The notes under the pieces are model-generated. The model did not search any database. It saw only the letters and a program-made list of their open reading frames with translations, and was not told the DNA's origin. Below, piece by piece: positions 42,234-55,916 of a stretch of DNA of 64,000 nucleotides. The number at the start of each line of letters is the position of its first letter. The stretch's first letter is position 1. The translations under genes were made by a program, and so were the position numbers. Source of the stretch: Fistulifera solaris (lineage: Eukaryota; Bacillariophyta; Bacillariophyceae; Naviculales; Stauroneidaceae); NCBI GenBank assembly GCA_030295235.1, contig AP026131.1:372001-436000 (forward strand), given 5' to 3'.

Positions 42234-42988
42234 GTTATTGTTATTTATATCAGATTATTAGAATGATAATGACAAATGACTATACAAGTAGGCTATAAAT
42301 ACGTCGCGTCGTTGCGATCGTCTTCGTATAAAGCGCGTTGTAATAATAACTGCGGACGCACAATGAGCACGGTCTCCTGAACACACTAACCTTACTGTAA
42401 TTTGTGTTGAATATTTCTTACTTTTTCTTGTTTCTTCCAAATAGCTAGACTATGATCCAAAGTGTAGATTACTTTTTTTCGCGTGACTGCCTTTCAGTCA
42501 TGAGCCACGATGCCTGATCTGATCGCGCTGTTCGTTCCTTTCCGCTTTCCGCTTGAACTCACCTTTGCGCTGTCGTTTCTCGCAAGAATGACTTTCTCTG
42601 CCTGTTTATCCGCCTTCAAAGTTTCAGTAACAGCCATTTATCGATGTATCGTGGTTGATGGTCGCACAGCTCGTACTTTGTGTACGAGCTCTGTCTGTGC
42701 ATCATCCGTAACCGTAACTAGTTTCCCTTTGGTACGTACAGTACTACGTTGCGGCACCCAAGACTACAGAATGAAGCATACTTCGTCCTCCCATGAAAAA
42801 GTCGCATGACGATGCGCATGTTTTTTTACTCGAAGCCTTTCATGGCGATGCAACTAATTGCGTTTGTGAAAGAGAAAACAATAGTAAAGCGTGTTGCTGG
42901 CTGCTCTTCCGCTAGTCGATCAAGTCAACTCTTCTGTAGCGAAATATTGCGCTGCTTTTTGATAGCTGACTCGAGTACTTTCCTTATA
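42234..42988. other. intergenic between COG2 and the inositol kinase
   Basis: No gene is accepted. A plus-oriented copy of the dispersed hairpin element lies at 42447-42505 (CTATGATCCAAAGTG, then GACTGCCTTTCAGTC). The open frame running into the kinase gene is longer than its likely ATG at 42989. Confidence 0.5.
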
Positions 42989-44444
42989 ATGCGAGTTCAA
43001 CGCACCGCAACGATTGTTGTCGTTGCGTCATCGGGCGCATACCTTACTTGGAGGCTACTGCAATGGCGTGCTCGCAAGCGGACCCGGAAAAGTGTGGAGC
43101 GAGTAAAAAGCTTGTTGAGAGAAGGACCACTGGTACGTTTTGAGTTTTACTTTTGTTGGCATGAAAGTTGAAATGCCGACGCTCATTTGTTGCATATGCT
43201 ATTCACCTCCTCTATGCTTTTAATATAGCTGGATATCGATGATCCCAATGTGCAGAGTAGGGTTATAAATACGGCTATTAAACGCGCGTCAAAATGGATG
43301 CAGTTACGGGAATCGGCGCAGCAGATGACTGGTCAAGTCGGAGGAATAAGTGCCAACAAGAAGCCTCTTCTGAGTTTGAAGCCAGATTACGTGCTCAAAC
43401 CACTTTACACCGACCACCGCGGGCTCCGCGAACTGATCTTCTACGAGGCAATGGTAGCCGCCTCTCGCACTACACAGCACTATGCTGCATTTTTACGACC
43501 GAAAACCGAAGAAACAAGCAGGATGGCCTGGATCGATACCCTAGCCGTTGCCTTGAGTATCTTATGGCAAGATCCTGTTGTGATGGAACAAGAAGCTAAA
43601 CTAAAAGAAGCTTGGAGGAAGGTCAAAAAAGAAGCGGATGCACTAGATAAGTTATCCAAGTTTACTGCTTCCTATTACGGCGTAATTGGACAAAAGAGGT
43701 TCGATTCAAAATTCGAGTTTGGTATTCACGAAGATGCCCACCTTTTGTTGCAAGATATCACAAGCAATTTCGTCAAGCCATGCGTTATTGATTTGAAAAT
43801 GGGCTCGCAGTCTTACGAACCCGATGCGACGGTTGAGAAGAGAACCCGTGAGTATTCCAAGTATCCTCAGCAGGCTTTGTTCGGCTTCCGGATAGTTGGC
43901 ATGAGGTATCATGAACCATCGCACCCGGACGCCGATGAATTTGGCTTTGTGCTTGTGGGTAAAGAGTATGGTCGAACGTTAACAACAAGAGATCAACTAC
44001 TCGAAGCTTTTCGAATATTTTTCACAGCTGGGATGAGATCAAGGCCAAATCCGCACGACTCATCTGCTAACCTTCTGGAATTGGCCGAATCCCCTGTTGA
44101 GGATCGCAAAATTCGCACCAAAACGATAGCGAATCTGCTGCAATTATTGCGCGGCTTACGACGCTGGTTTGACGAGAATGAATCGACTTTTCGATTTTTT
44201 TGCTAGTTCCGTGTTGCTTGTCTTTGAGGGAGATCTCACGAAGACGAAAGGGAGCGATCTCGGCCGAGCGTCATTAAAAATGATCGACTTTGGCCGGGTC
44301 CGTCGTGCTGACGCTGCCACTGACGAATCGAAATCGGACGAAGGCTATCGAAAAGGTTTACGAACGCTGCATGGTCTGTTACTAGATTTACTCGACGAGG
44401 ACAAAGAGAAAAGCGGGCCAACACTAGAATCTAACGGAAGATAG
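42989..44444 (+). CDS. inositol polyphosphate kinase (IPK family), membrane-anchored
   Basis: IPK enzymes add phosphates to inositol phosphates. Diagnostic pieces are PCVIDLKMGSQSYEPDA (the PxxxDxKxG catalytic motif), FFASSVLLVFEGD (family FxASSLLxxYEG) and LKMIDFGRVRR (metal-binding IDFG). Exon 1 (42989-43132) encodes MRVQRTATIVVVASSGAYLTW and an Arg/Lys-rich stretch, i.e. a short N-terminal membrane anchor, which is unusual for this family. It splices over a 96-nt intron (43133-43228) into LDIDDPNVQSRVINTAIKRAS. FFASS is restored only if the T7 run at 44195-44201 is T6. Corrected length is 452 residues. Whether it is an IP6K, IPMK or IP3K type cannot be settled here. Confidence 0.82.
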
Positions 44445-44503
44445 CATAGATTTGTTAAAGATCGCTCACATTGGACTGTCTACAATTCGTCTGAACAACC
44501 GGG

Positions 44504-46251
<1,748 letters not shown>

Positions 46252-46794
46252 GATTCTAATAATGTAAAAGAGAGAGAAAATGAACAGTATGTCGTTTCAA
46301 ATCACCTCACGAAAAGATGTTTTTGCCAACAATGCACGCAACCTTTCTTCTCGAAGCAAATGAAGTCGAACGTATTCTTCGCTTCCAGGCCTGCAACGCG
46401 GTGCGATAAGGATGTGGATAGTGTATCCCACCGCGATACAGTACACTTTGGCTTATAGATAAATATTATGATGACGTGGAAATCGTTCTCGAGAGAGGAT
46501 AGTGAATCGTATTCCTTCAATCGACGCTCTCTAGAGAGACTCTCTTCAAGACTAGACCCTAGATCGTAACATTCATCTTCGTTTTTAGTTAATTTCTCAT
46601 TTTAACAAGGAATTGATTCGGGAAACGTACTAAAGTAGGCCACTTTTTTAATCTGCAGTAGTAAACTTGCAAACATTACGAGGACTGAATGAAGATCTTT
46701 TGAAAGAGCAATCGTATGTTGTGGGCAGTGCAATAAGTATTCTCTACAGTAGTTTTTCTTTCCTAAGCAGCAATTGATTTGTTGAACGCCGATC

Positions 46795-47249
46795 TTACAC
46801 GTTGAAAGATTCACCGCAACCACAAGAACCCTTCGAATTTGGATTGTTGAACGTAAACTCGCTACTCATTTCCGTATCCTCCCAATCCATTGTGGTGCCT
46901 ACCACATTAAACAGAGCCATGGGTTCAATAAAGACGTTAAGACCGTGCGATTCAACTTTGAGATCTTTGGGATTTTCTTCGAAAGCATAATTCAAAGTAT
47001 ACGACAGACCATTACATCCTCGTCGTTTTACGCCGAGTCGGATTCCAATGGCTCCTTTGGCATTATCACCATTTAAAAGTTCTCGAATACGGTCTGCAGC
47101 AGAGTCTGTCAAAATAATGGGGTCTTTATCACGTATTTGTCGGCGGCGCGGGGGCTGTTAACAGTAGCGGCTGAACTGGAAAAACGACAGCTTGCTGCTA
47201 TGGGACTTGCTCGCGTCAGGTGGCGAGCAGTACGAACGAGCGACAGCAT
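46795..47249 (-). CDS. ISCA1: A-type iron-sulfur carrier ISCA1, mitochondrial
   Basis: ISCA1 helps deliver 4Fe-4S clusters in mitochondria. The three cluster-binding cysteines are in VKRRGCNGLSYTLNY and KGSCGCGESFNV, the latter at the extreme C-terminus. Between them FIEPMALFNVVGTTMDW and SSEFTFNNPN match the family closely. The N-terminus MLSLVRTARHLTRASPIAASCRFSSS is a mitochondrial presequence, supporting the ATG at 47249 over earlier in-frame codons. The presequence and domain lie in different frames unless C4 (plus GGGG 47119-47122) is C5, which yields IKTPIILTDSAADRIREL. Corrected length is 151 residues, as expected for a precursor. Single exon. Confidence 0.9.
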
Positions 47250-47917
47250 TAGTAAATTGCTTCTTTTTCTTGCAAAGAGTGAATCAATGATAAAGAGAAA
47301 AGTATCGTTTGTACTTGTATTATTTGTAACTGCGATAATAATGCGCTCGTGTTTTCGAGAGTGTTCCGCCGTTCCGCCTTTGGTCGTCGCTTTCGTCATC
47401 CTCGTGACATGCTATCAAAAAGACGTTTGCCAGTGCGACCTACAGAGTCATAATTGGAAACGTACTATACTCCAAACAGTAGCGGAAGATGGCACCATTC
47501 ATTGCAGAATTTGGAAGAAACGTCTTTGTCTAACGGTACTGCCTTAATAGTAAAAGAGTAGTCTTGACAGAAATTGGACATTGGGCTGCTCCGCGCTCCG
47601 CCACAGCATGTTTTCCCCTTTGTTGTTGTTATTGTTGCCTCAGGTGGAGGCCATGACCTGCAGTCTATCGATTGATAAAGTGAAGCAGCAACCTCAATCA
47701 TCCAATTATTTTCTAGCTTAGTAGCCGTTTCAGCAGCTTTTGAAGTCGTCAAGCGAGCTTTCCCTGTCACGCGACCAGAGATAGACAACAAACTATCGCA
47801 ACACTCCGAGCCCCAGAACCGTCGCTCGACTATCATTATCTCCTCAGTAGCTATCTGTAAGACACGCCGTCTCCGATTCTAGCTTTCGCTGATTTTTGAC
47901 GAGAAGGTCTGCATATC
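47250..47917. other. intergenic between ISCA1 and the SAPS protein
   Basis: The 5' flanks of two divergent genes. A Cys-rich 123-codon minus-strand frame (47465-47836) starts with ATG but has no recognisable domain, so I do not call it. Confidence 0.4.
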
Positions 47918-50900
47918 ATGTCGTTTTTAAGCTCTGGAATGGCAGGAGACATTTGGTCTACCGGTGCGTTCTCATTCGAATCCCCGCTCAAGGATTTACT
48001 TGACTCTGGCGACTACACGACCGAACAGCTTTTAGCAGAAGATGAATTACTTCAAGAAATAAGAGGGCTTCATCCTCAGCTTATCAGCTTTTTCTCTACA
48101 CCAGAAGCTGTAACGAAACTCGTTCGTTACGTTATACTTCCGTCGGAAGAGTCTCAAACAAACGATGGAAATGGGAAAAGACAAACCGAAAGGACCCTGG
48201 AGATTGGCTGAAAGAGCATTTGGATAAGAACGAAAACGATTCCAAAATGCCTGAAAATGATCCGGAGATCAAGCATGTACGCTTCCCCTACATGGCATGT
48301 GAAATTATCTGTTGCGAAATAGATTCCATCATAGACGTCCTCGTGGACGGCAAAGTGGCAACGGAAGAACAAAAGCTGATAGAAAATCAGCCATCGAAGG
48401 TCAACGACGAAACGAGCACTGATGATGCATCTAGCGACATGCGTATATTAGACTTGCTGTTCTCTTTACTTTATGACACCAAATCGGGAGAGCTTGATGA
48501 TTATCGAGCGGGGTATTTTGACAAGATTCTGACCGTACTCTTTCGTAAGCGGCCGGAAGATCTTGTAAACTTCATCAACGAGGGAGGAGCATCGGGTACC
48601 CACGCACTTATGGAATCTGTATTTTCTCATCTATATTCTCATTCGATCATGCAAATTGCTCAAAGGCTTATGCTACCAAAAGGCCGACGCCCCCACAGCC
48701 CCCCTCCCGAAGATAATGGAGCGGAAATTATTGCGGAAGAACACCAGCTAGAAGATGATTTGGCCGTCTACTGCAACTGGTCACAGTCGAATGATGCGTT
48801 AAACATGTTGCTAAATATACTGACTGATCCAAAGCCACCGTCAGCTCCAATGAGCAAAGAAGAAAATGATGAGTTCAAATTGGATATGTCTTTGAACGCG
48901 TCAGAAGTGCTCATCACGGTTATTCAGAATTCCATGCTTAGCTCTGAAACTATGCTCTCGTTAACGAAATCCGAAACTATCAAGAGACTGGTCCTTGCGG
49001 CGACCACAATTCGGTGTGAAGATGGGGAAGAGTCATTCTTTAGCCCCCATGAATCCCTCTTGACATCAGCAATGAATGTATTAGAAAGTCTGATATTACA
49101 GCTCGGTGGTTACGGAGCCGTGGGAACTATGTTCCTGCTTCCGGAAGAAGAAGGAGGGCAGCTGATGGAAGGTGCGGTTTCTGAAGATCATCAGCATTTG
49201 ATTGCTGACCTGGAATCCGTTCTTGAACACCTCCCTCTTTGCTATCAGAAATGTCTAATCTTCTACGGCATCCGTCGACTAAGAAATGGCGATCGTTCAT
49301 GCAATTTTCTCGGTCTGAACCGCAACCTTTACTTGGCAACTCTCGTCTTCGGATTGTAAGAGTGCTCGAGTCGCTTGTCCTTCTTGGAGACGCCGAGGTC
49401 GACGCGATGTTAGTTCAGTCGGATTGCTTAGAAATATGTCTAAATCTCTTCTGGGATTTCCAATGGTGTTCAATGCTGCACCAATCGGTCGCCAACTTAT
49501 TGGTTCACGTTTTCGAAGGTCACAACGCACGTTTTGCTATGCAAGAATACTTTTGATTAAATGCAATCTACTCGGTAGGTTGATGGAGTCGTTCATGGAA
49601 CTGCAAGAGGAAGACAAGGTTTCAGAGGTGGTATCGAATTTGGAAAACATCAATGTTGCGGGGACTGCGGGGAGAGTGACAAGAGCATCACGAATGATCC
49701 ACTGCTGGTGTCAGAAGATGATGTCGAAGCAGCAATCGAGAAACAAGAGCTGGAAGACGAATCTTCTTCCTCTACTAAACAAATCCTTTTTTCGAATGTG
49801 GAAGAACTATCTACAAATGCTGTCCAGCTAGAACGTCGCGATACATCAACTATTGGTGCAGCTGCCCCGTCACAGTCGTTCCGTTTTGGCTATATGGGCC
49901 ACGTAATTATCATTTGTCAAGCTCTGGTTCATGCATGTGCCACCGAAGTAGAATCAGAGGAGCAGATGCTTATGCAAAATGGTGGCTCGCCGGAAAGCCC
50001 ACCACCTGAAGAGACCGAGCCCCTCCTGTTGGCGGAGCTCGTTGCGAACCATGCTTTATCTGAAAGATGGACTGAGTTCATATCAACAACCTTAGCTTCA
50101 GAAACAGTGATACAGTCGACCCCACTTGGTGGCTATGGTTCAGGACAGGATCCTTTGCACGCGCATCGTCCAGGTCTAGCAGATGATGATGACATCGATG
50201 ACGATAATATGGGACCGCCGGTGCCGCCAAGAGGGATTGGGGGATTTGATATGGATGAAAATGATTTGGACATAGCGGCGAGTATAATGTCTGGCTTTTC
50301 CTTATCACAACATCGCAGGGACGGTGATGCCGGGTCGAACGACGCTGGTTCATTGGGGTCGGGCGATTCGGAAAGGTCATACAATTCGGGAGAAACGGCT
50401 AGCGAACGAAGTGGCTATGCGTTCGATGATCCGTTAGGAAAGGCTGGGTCACTTGGCATCGAACTGGGGAAGCTAACGAAATACAAGGAGAGCTCCGGTC
50501 AAACGTCGAAAGATTCAGGAAGTGGCTATGCGTTCGATGATCCGTTGGGAAAGGCTGGGTCACTTGGCATCGAACTAGGGAAGCTAACGAAATACAAGGA
50601 GAGCTCCGGTCAAACGTCGAAAGATTCAGGCGATGTAGAGGACGACGACACGTCGTCTGGTTCGTCGTCTGACGATGAACAGATTTCTGGAGAAGGCTCT
50701 GATGAAGTTCCTGTCATGGATCTTTTGCTGGGAACTTTGACTACAACCAGACCGATGAAGATGTAGCAAAGCAACCGCAAGTTGCTGAGTTTACTGATTT
50801 CGCCAAATTTGATGAAGTTGACGAAGATTTTGGTGAATTTGTTGAGGCAGCCCCACCAACATCTCAAGAAACAGAAAGTTCATCATCAAGTCCAGAAGAT

Positions 50901-51044
50901 ATCTTTGACAAGGGCGACCATGCAGAATTGCTTGAGACTGAAATCGTCGAGGATAACGTTGACAAAATGAGTAGTGAAAGCGATGAATTAGGCCATGCTT
51001 CAGGTGAAACGACGCACGTGGAAATCAAGGGAACGGACAACTAA
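47918..51044 (+). CDS. SAPS-domain protein, PP6/Sit4 phosphatase regulatory subunit
   Basis: SAPS proteins bind and direct PP6-type phosphatases. The family order is visible: SPLKDLLDSGDYTTEQLLAEDELLQEIRGLHPQLISFF, VRFPYMACEIICCEID, FDKILTVLFRKRPEDLVNFI, MSNLLRHPS followed by LLGNSRLRIVRVLESLVLLG, ARFAMQEYFLIKCNLLGRLMESF and RFGYMGHVIIICQALVHAC. An acidic, low-complexity tail follows. Five single bases appear to be missing, all in short runs: AAA 48189-48191, CCC or TTT within 49233-49240, TTTT 49551-49554, GGGG 49660-49663 and TTTT 50723-50726. With them one frame of 1043 residues results, ending THVEIKGTDN. Two 37-residue copies lie in tandem near the tail. Single exon. Confidence 0.82.
50410..50631 (+). 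repeat. 111-nt in-frame tandem duplication inside the SAPS gene
   Basis: Two copies starting at 50410 and 50521 encode SGYAFDDPLGKAGSLGIE and onward, ending SSGQTSKDSG. Only a few silent third-position changes separate them (TTAGGA/TTGGGA, CTGGGG/CTAGGG), so the duplication is recent. Confidence 0.95.
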
Positions 51045-51308
51045 GATACGATAAAGTCTTTCACTTTATTTCGTAACGACCTTTTACTTGTTCTATTATC
51101 ATCGTCGACCAGCATCGCTGAGTTTGCGCCATCTTAGTTATTTCACTGACACCCGCTGTTCTACTACATCTTCAATGCAAGTATTTGGTAGCGGCAAAAG
51201 CAAAGTTTTCTTACATACATTATTCATATATGTTTTCTATAGGAGCGTACTCCGTTTCAAAAGTGGAGTCTTGCAAGGTCACGCGGTGGTAGACTTCTGA
51301 CCCCAAAA

Positions 51309-52880
51309 TTAGCAAGATGAGACAAAGAGATTGAGACCGTCGATGACTGGTCCATAGTTAAAATCCGGTATATTCATATCGTAAAAGTGCATACAGAGAA
51401 CGGAGACAATAATTCCAGCGCTCACCCCGCGGTACATTACTTTGGTTGCGCCGGCGTTGACAATCTTGTCGACCGCCACTCCCACCAAAACGACCGAAGT
51501 CACGTGAATGATAACCAGAAGCAAAGAATAGTCACAAAAGCACTCTCCGGATATTTGGATTCTTGATCTGTTTCAGAAAGACGACCAACGAAGCATCGTA
51601 CACCATCCGAATAATTCTCGCTAAATTGCGTCGAAGGATATTGCTCCGTCCAGTCGCCGTGCGCACCTAGCCCCTGCAATACAAATAAAAGAGGTGACAT
51701 GACAGATGCTACAATGAACTGAAATGTCGCCAGCAGCAGATTCAAGTAGTTCATATTGACCGGTTGCTTGTATTGTAAAAAATACGTGTTCTTTATAAAG
51801 CTGTGTGAAGACGGGGATGAGCACATAAATGTAATAATACTATGACACAAAACAAAGTCGAACATACCGTTACGATAGCAGCAGGGACGCAGCTCGAGAC
51901 ATATAACAAGGTGTTAATAGCGGTCCTTGTTGGAATCGAATCGGCGTACATGAATTCGTTGGGGTCAATCAGCGTAACAAAAGCCGGAAGGAGAGCAAAC
52001 ATGACGGCGAAAAATAAAATGAGTGATCCCCACACGTGTTCTTTGGCCAGACCTCCATAACCCGACACGGCTGTCCTCGGGGGTAAATCCGAATCTGCGG
52101 TACACGTCTCGTTGACGAGACTCGACAAGGCGCTGGTTGTTGGACTTCGCTCCGTCGACGATGTATGGCGTCCATCTGCCCCGTTACTTGTATTGCGAGC
52201 TCTACGGGTATCTTGATCGGACTTACGATTAAGTGAACACAGTCCATCCGGATGACCGAACTGAGTGAGAAAAGCTGTCAAGGGCAGTGTGAATTGTACC
52301 AAAATGACGGTCAAAGTGGGAGGAACACGGTAACCGGAAACAAAAACTAGTAGTATGCAAAGCGTGTCGAGGAGTGCCATGATACCCACATCAATCAAAG
52401 GTATTCCCAACTTGATTTTCGAACTGGGTGTTTTCAAAAGTATCCTGTCATGACGATAATTCCCAACAAGAGAGCGTGGGCGCCTGTGACGGCTTCTACG
52501 GTGAGAAGACGAAAGGGAGCGGTTCGGTCGACTAACAGCTTGAAAGTCGATCGTTCCCCAGCATACGAGAGGGCCAAAATGACGAACCAAAATAAGACAA
52601 CAAGATGATTGCGTCGTCTTTGATCGATAGAAAGCTCCATATCGGAATCCCAGAGGTTTTCAACATTTGCAATGATCCGTAACGAACTTTTCAGTCGATT
52701 CCAGACCCAATAAATGAAAGAAGATTGATTGCTTTGACTTTGATTGTCATGATCAATGTCGGATTCGTCTTGCCATTGATCATCTAACGTCTCATCGTAG
52801 GATTGCGTATCATAGCCATCCGTCTCGGAAGTAGCCCCGTAATTGCGTATTCGGGTGTCCAGTTGAGAATGTTCGTTCAT
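51309..52880 (-). CDS. CRT-like (chloroquine-resistance-transporter-like) membrane transporter
   Basis: CRT-like carriers belong to the drug/metabolite superfamily; plant members move thiols and glutathione across plastid envelopes. After an acidic Asp/Gln/Ser-rich cytosolic head come about ten hydrophobic segments: HLVVLFWFVILALSYAGE, DVGIMALLDTLCILLVFV, the Gln-Pro motif VPPTLTVILVQFTLPLTAF, a Ser-rich loop, HVWGSLILFFAVMFALLPAF, LYKE before QPVNMNYLNLLLATFQFIV, and MLLVIIHVTSVVLVGVAVDKI. One intron is at 51801-51867. Frame continuity needs one base more in A4 52436-52439, one fewer in A6 51777-51782 and one more near GG 51549-51550 (plus-strand letters), giving 501 residues. Location and substrate are unknown. 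ATG at 52880. Confidence 0.75.
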
Positions 52881-53566
52881 TCTCAAAAGAATTTGTTGCA
52901 GTAGCGGTAATTCTCACAACCCAGTAACTAGCAGAAAGACTATCGATTATCTCTTCGAGATTCGTATTACAGCTTGCTGTACTTCAGCATAGTCTGTTTG
53001 AGTTCTAAATTGTAGACGACACAAGGAAAATAATATGTTTTTCTCATTCCTTGTCAACACTCGTGGGTGCGTTTTATTGTTGTTGTTCTTCTTGCGGCGA
53101 TAAAACGAGCGACGTGTTCGCGAGACCGCGATTGGATAAAGATGTAGACGGTACTTTACAAGCGATACATAACCCAATACTCTTAACCAGGAAGTAAGTG
53201 TTGTAAACCGTTACGACATGTTTTGATGTGAGAAATTCTGGTTCGATAAAGATCTTCCTCCGCACCGCATTTTCTCGCTTTTACTGTACTGTATACGAAA
53301 AGGACGTGGCAAAGATCCAGTGTCACACCTACCACGGTATTTCTTTTAATTTTCGGTTGTACGTTACCCTTTACAAAGCTTAATAAGACGATGAGAGGAG
53401 CTGTTTGTTGAGGGGGAGAAAAGAAGAAGAAAGAAAGGTCGACAACACGGAATACTTGACTGAGAACATCGACGTTTTCGCCATGGATACAGGTGCGACG
53501 TTCGAGTATTAAAAGCCTTTTTTCTCTACAACATCTTACAAGATTTTCCTAACAGAATTCGGCTGG
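52881..53566. other. divergent intergenic region
   Basis: Shared 5' flank of the CRT-like transporter (minus) and the multicopper oxidase (plus). I see no gene or strong repeat. Confidence 0.5.
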
Positions 53567-55186
53567 ATGCATGCTGTTATCAGTGTCGGGTTTCTTTTGC
53601 TCGTCGGTGTGCAACAATTTCATCTCCTAGTCCCTCCCGATCAATCATTACATCCACAATCACACGATCCCTGCCGCGAGAATTGCGGTTCCTTTCTCGG
53701 CCTCTTTCCCAAATACAAATTATGTCACGACAGTACATCTCAATCTTATTGTACAGCGTTTCCTCGCTGGCATCAAAGAGATCCTTTTGTATCTTGCGGT
53801 GACTGTCAGCTTGTCGAGGAGTCATCCACCGAATTATCATTGAATGGAGACCAGGATGAAAAAGGCATTCTCGTCGATTTTCACTGGGAAGATGCTTGTT
53901 CGGATTCGCCTTATGATTATGTGGGAACCTTAGTTTTTTGCGAGCAGGAAAACGGGACGTTTGGCTATCGATCCTGGAATGATGCGCTCCCTTGCGGCTC
54001 GTCATCACCGCTTCTACGATTGCGACCCGGTTTTGCGTATCAGTTGCGACTCATCAATGAGGCCAGCGAACCCACCAATTTACATCCGCACGGACTCTAT
54101 GTCTCGGGAGATGGGAATGCCGATGACATTACTCGCTACGCTGGACCCGGAGAATGTTTACTCTTCAATTGGACCCTCTCCGAGGATCACATGGATGGAA
54201 CCTTTCTATATCACGCGCATCGACACAACATTACCAATCATCAAGTCAGTGGAGGAGCCATCGGAATGCTGTTTGTCGATACGGCTACTCCGCAAACCCG
54301 ACCTTCATGGGTCGACCGTGAAAAGCTTTTATTTATAAAATCGTCCAAGGACGAAGATTTTGTCAACGGCATGCCCAAGCTGCATGTACCCTTGATAGCC
54401 AATACCTGGTATCGTTTCCGCATAGCCGTCGGAGATGCTCGGGGTAAATTGCGCAGCCTCCGTTTCGATCCAGAACAATGTGAGGTTCGTCTCGTGGCCG
54501 CCGATGGAGTTTGGCGCAGTCGCGGCGCGGCGGCCCCCGCGTTTCACTATGAGGTGACCGGATCGACTCGCATGGATTTGGCCGTGGCTTGTCAATCGTC
54601 CAGTGGTATCTGGTATCGTGTGAATTCGACGGACGATGCAGAACCTATCGTTGTATTGGACGTATCCGAAGGTCCTGCGGAACTCAATGCGCTAGAAGAA
54701 TGGATCCCCCCTCGACCTTCTCATTTGCAAAGTATAGCAAACTTGGACATGGACGATACTTGGAACATTACCATTTCGAAGGAAACTGGAATCAATGGCT
54801 ATCTATACGATCACGAACGACCCATTGAGACTTTTGAATTTGGTCAGTACCATCAATGGCGATTGTACAACACGGACCGCCATCCGTTCCATCTACACAT
54901 CTATCATATGCAAATTGTAACCCCGGGCGGATGCGGCAACATTTTTGAAGAGGGTGAATGGTACGACACAATCAGTGCCGATGCAGCTGTTACCGATCAC
55001 TGTACCGTCCGATTTCGTATGAACGCCTTTTCGGGACGAACCGTTTTGCACTGTCATCAGTTGAGCCACGAAGACTTGGGTGTGATGGTGTGGACGGACG
55101 TGATTGGGGGCCCCGACAATAGTTTTTTGCAGGTGGGGAGTCGAGAAACAGTGTTTTGCGAAATCTGTGCGCTGCTTTTAATTTAA
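53567..55186 (+). CDS. multicopper oxidase, secreted
   Basis: All copper sites can be read: LHPHG and YHAHRH (first trinuclear half), HPFHLHIYH (type 1/type 3), and VLHCHQLSHEDLGVM with the type 1 Cys between His residues and an axial Met. Multicopper oxidases oxidise phenols, Fe(II) or Mn(II) while reducing O2 to water. A signal peptide (MHAVISVGFLLLVGVQQFHLLV) and a Cys-rich N-terminal insert (CRENCGSFLGLF, CGDCQLVEESS) precede the first cupredoxin domain. Length is 539 residues, within the laccase/ferroxidase range. In diatoms such enzymes can serve iron uptake as ferroxidases, but no iron permease is adjacent, so this is only a possibility. ATG 53567; single exon as read. Confidence 0.88.
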   Translation: MHAVISVGFLLLVGVQQFHLLVPPDQSLHPQSHDPCRENCGSFLGLFPKYKLCHDSTSQSYCTAFPRWHQRDPFVSCGDCQLVEESSTELSLNGDQDEKGILVDFHWEDACSDSPYDYVGTLVFCEQENGTFGYRSWNDALPCGSSSPLLRLRPGFAYQLRLINEASEPTNLHPHGLYVSGDGNADDITRYAGPGECLLFNWTLSEDHMDGTFLYHAHRHNITNHQVSGGAIGMLFVDTATPQTRPSWVDREKLLFIKSSKDEDFVNGMPKLHVPLIANTWYRFRIAVGDARGKLRSLRFDPEQCEVRLVAADGVWRSRGAAAPAFHYEVTGSTRMDLAVACQSSSGIWYRVNSTDDAEPIVVLDVSEGPAELNALEEWIPPRPSHLQSIANLDMDDTWNITISKETGINGYLYDHERPIETFEFGQYHQWRLYNTDRHPFHLHIYHMQIVTPGGCGNIFEEGEWYDTISADAAVTDHCTVRFRMNAFSGRTVLHCHQLSHEDLGVMVWTDVIGGPDNSFLQVGSRETVFCEICALLLI

Positions 55187-55510
55187 CTTATTCATAAAGT
55201 TTTATTTTTGAAGTGTAACTTAACAAAAGGCGAGTATTGTTGGTGCAGTATTTTCGTTTAGATGATTAACGAGCATTATAGATCTATTCACGTTTCACGT
55301 TAGCCAGAGTTTAGTTCACGACTGGGCAGCGCACGACCTTCGCCCGTCCTTGTACGGCGATACGATGCGATGAACCTCGATGAAAAGCATGAAAAAAAAC
55401 ATCGCGCCACAAAACGCAATGAACACTTAGTCAAGATAAACATAGACTACTTGTAACTCCTCTCGCAATCAATTGTACTTTAAAGTTCATTCCTTTGTTC
55501 TCCTTTTAAA
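55187..55510. other. intergenic, 5' flank of mL41
   Basis: About 320 nt. I see no gene or repeat. Confidence 0.5.
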
Positions 55511-55916
55511 ATGAATGCGATTTTCCAGCAACTGAATTATACAATTCGACAGCGCGCAACGGATACAATCTGTTGGCTGCAGCAACAACGTCACATGTCC
55601 AAGTATTTGAGCAAGGCGGCTAAGAAGCGATTAGTGCTGACAACCAAACGTGCCCACAAAGGCTTCTACAAAGGAAATGGAGCAACTAAAGAAGGAAGAC
55701 TGACAAGCAAAGGGAAATTTATTGTCGACCCTTTAAGACGATTGGAGTTAGTAATTCCGGATTTGACAGGTTTCAAAGTACGTCCCAACGCATACATTAT
55801 TTTGTGATTCGTATATACTCTAATCGCTCATCTTCACTTCTCAGCTAAAGCCATACATTGCCCGAAGTGTCCCGAAAGTACCTCCTGAGCAGCAGCGAAA
55901 CCCCATCAGTCGCTAG
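55511..55916 (+). CDS. MRPL41: mitochondrial large-subunit ribosomal protein mL41
   Basis: Exons 55511-55777 and 55845-55916 join across a 67-nt intron (GTACGT...TCTCAG) to give 112 residues. The conserved block GFYKGNGATKEGRLTSKGKF followed by LRRLELVIPDLTGFKLKPYIA matches mL41 (yeast Mrpl27), a mitochondrion-specific large-subunit protein. The splice is required: without it the frame ends after TGFKVRPNAYIIL, while the spliced form gives the family ending TGFKLKPYIARSVP. The N-terminus (MNAIFQQLNYTIRQRAT) is basic, consistent with import. The tail PEQQRNPISR is short and lineage-specific. Confidence 0.88.

Noticed and set aside
47465-47836. 123-codon Cys-rich minus-strand frame
   Set aside because: It begins with ATG but has no domain or targeting signal and lies in a divergent promoter region.
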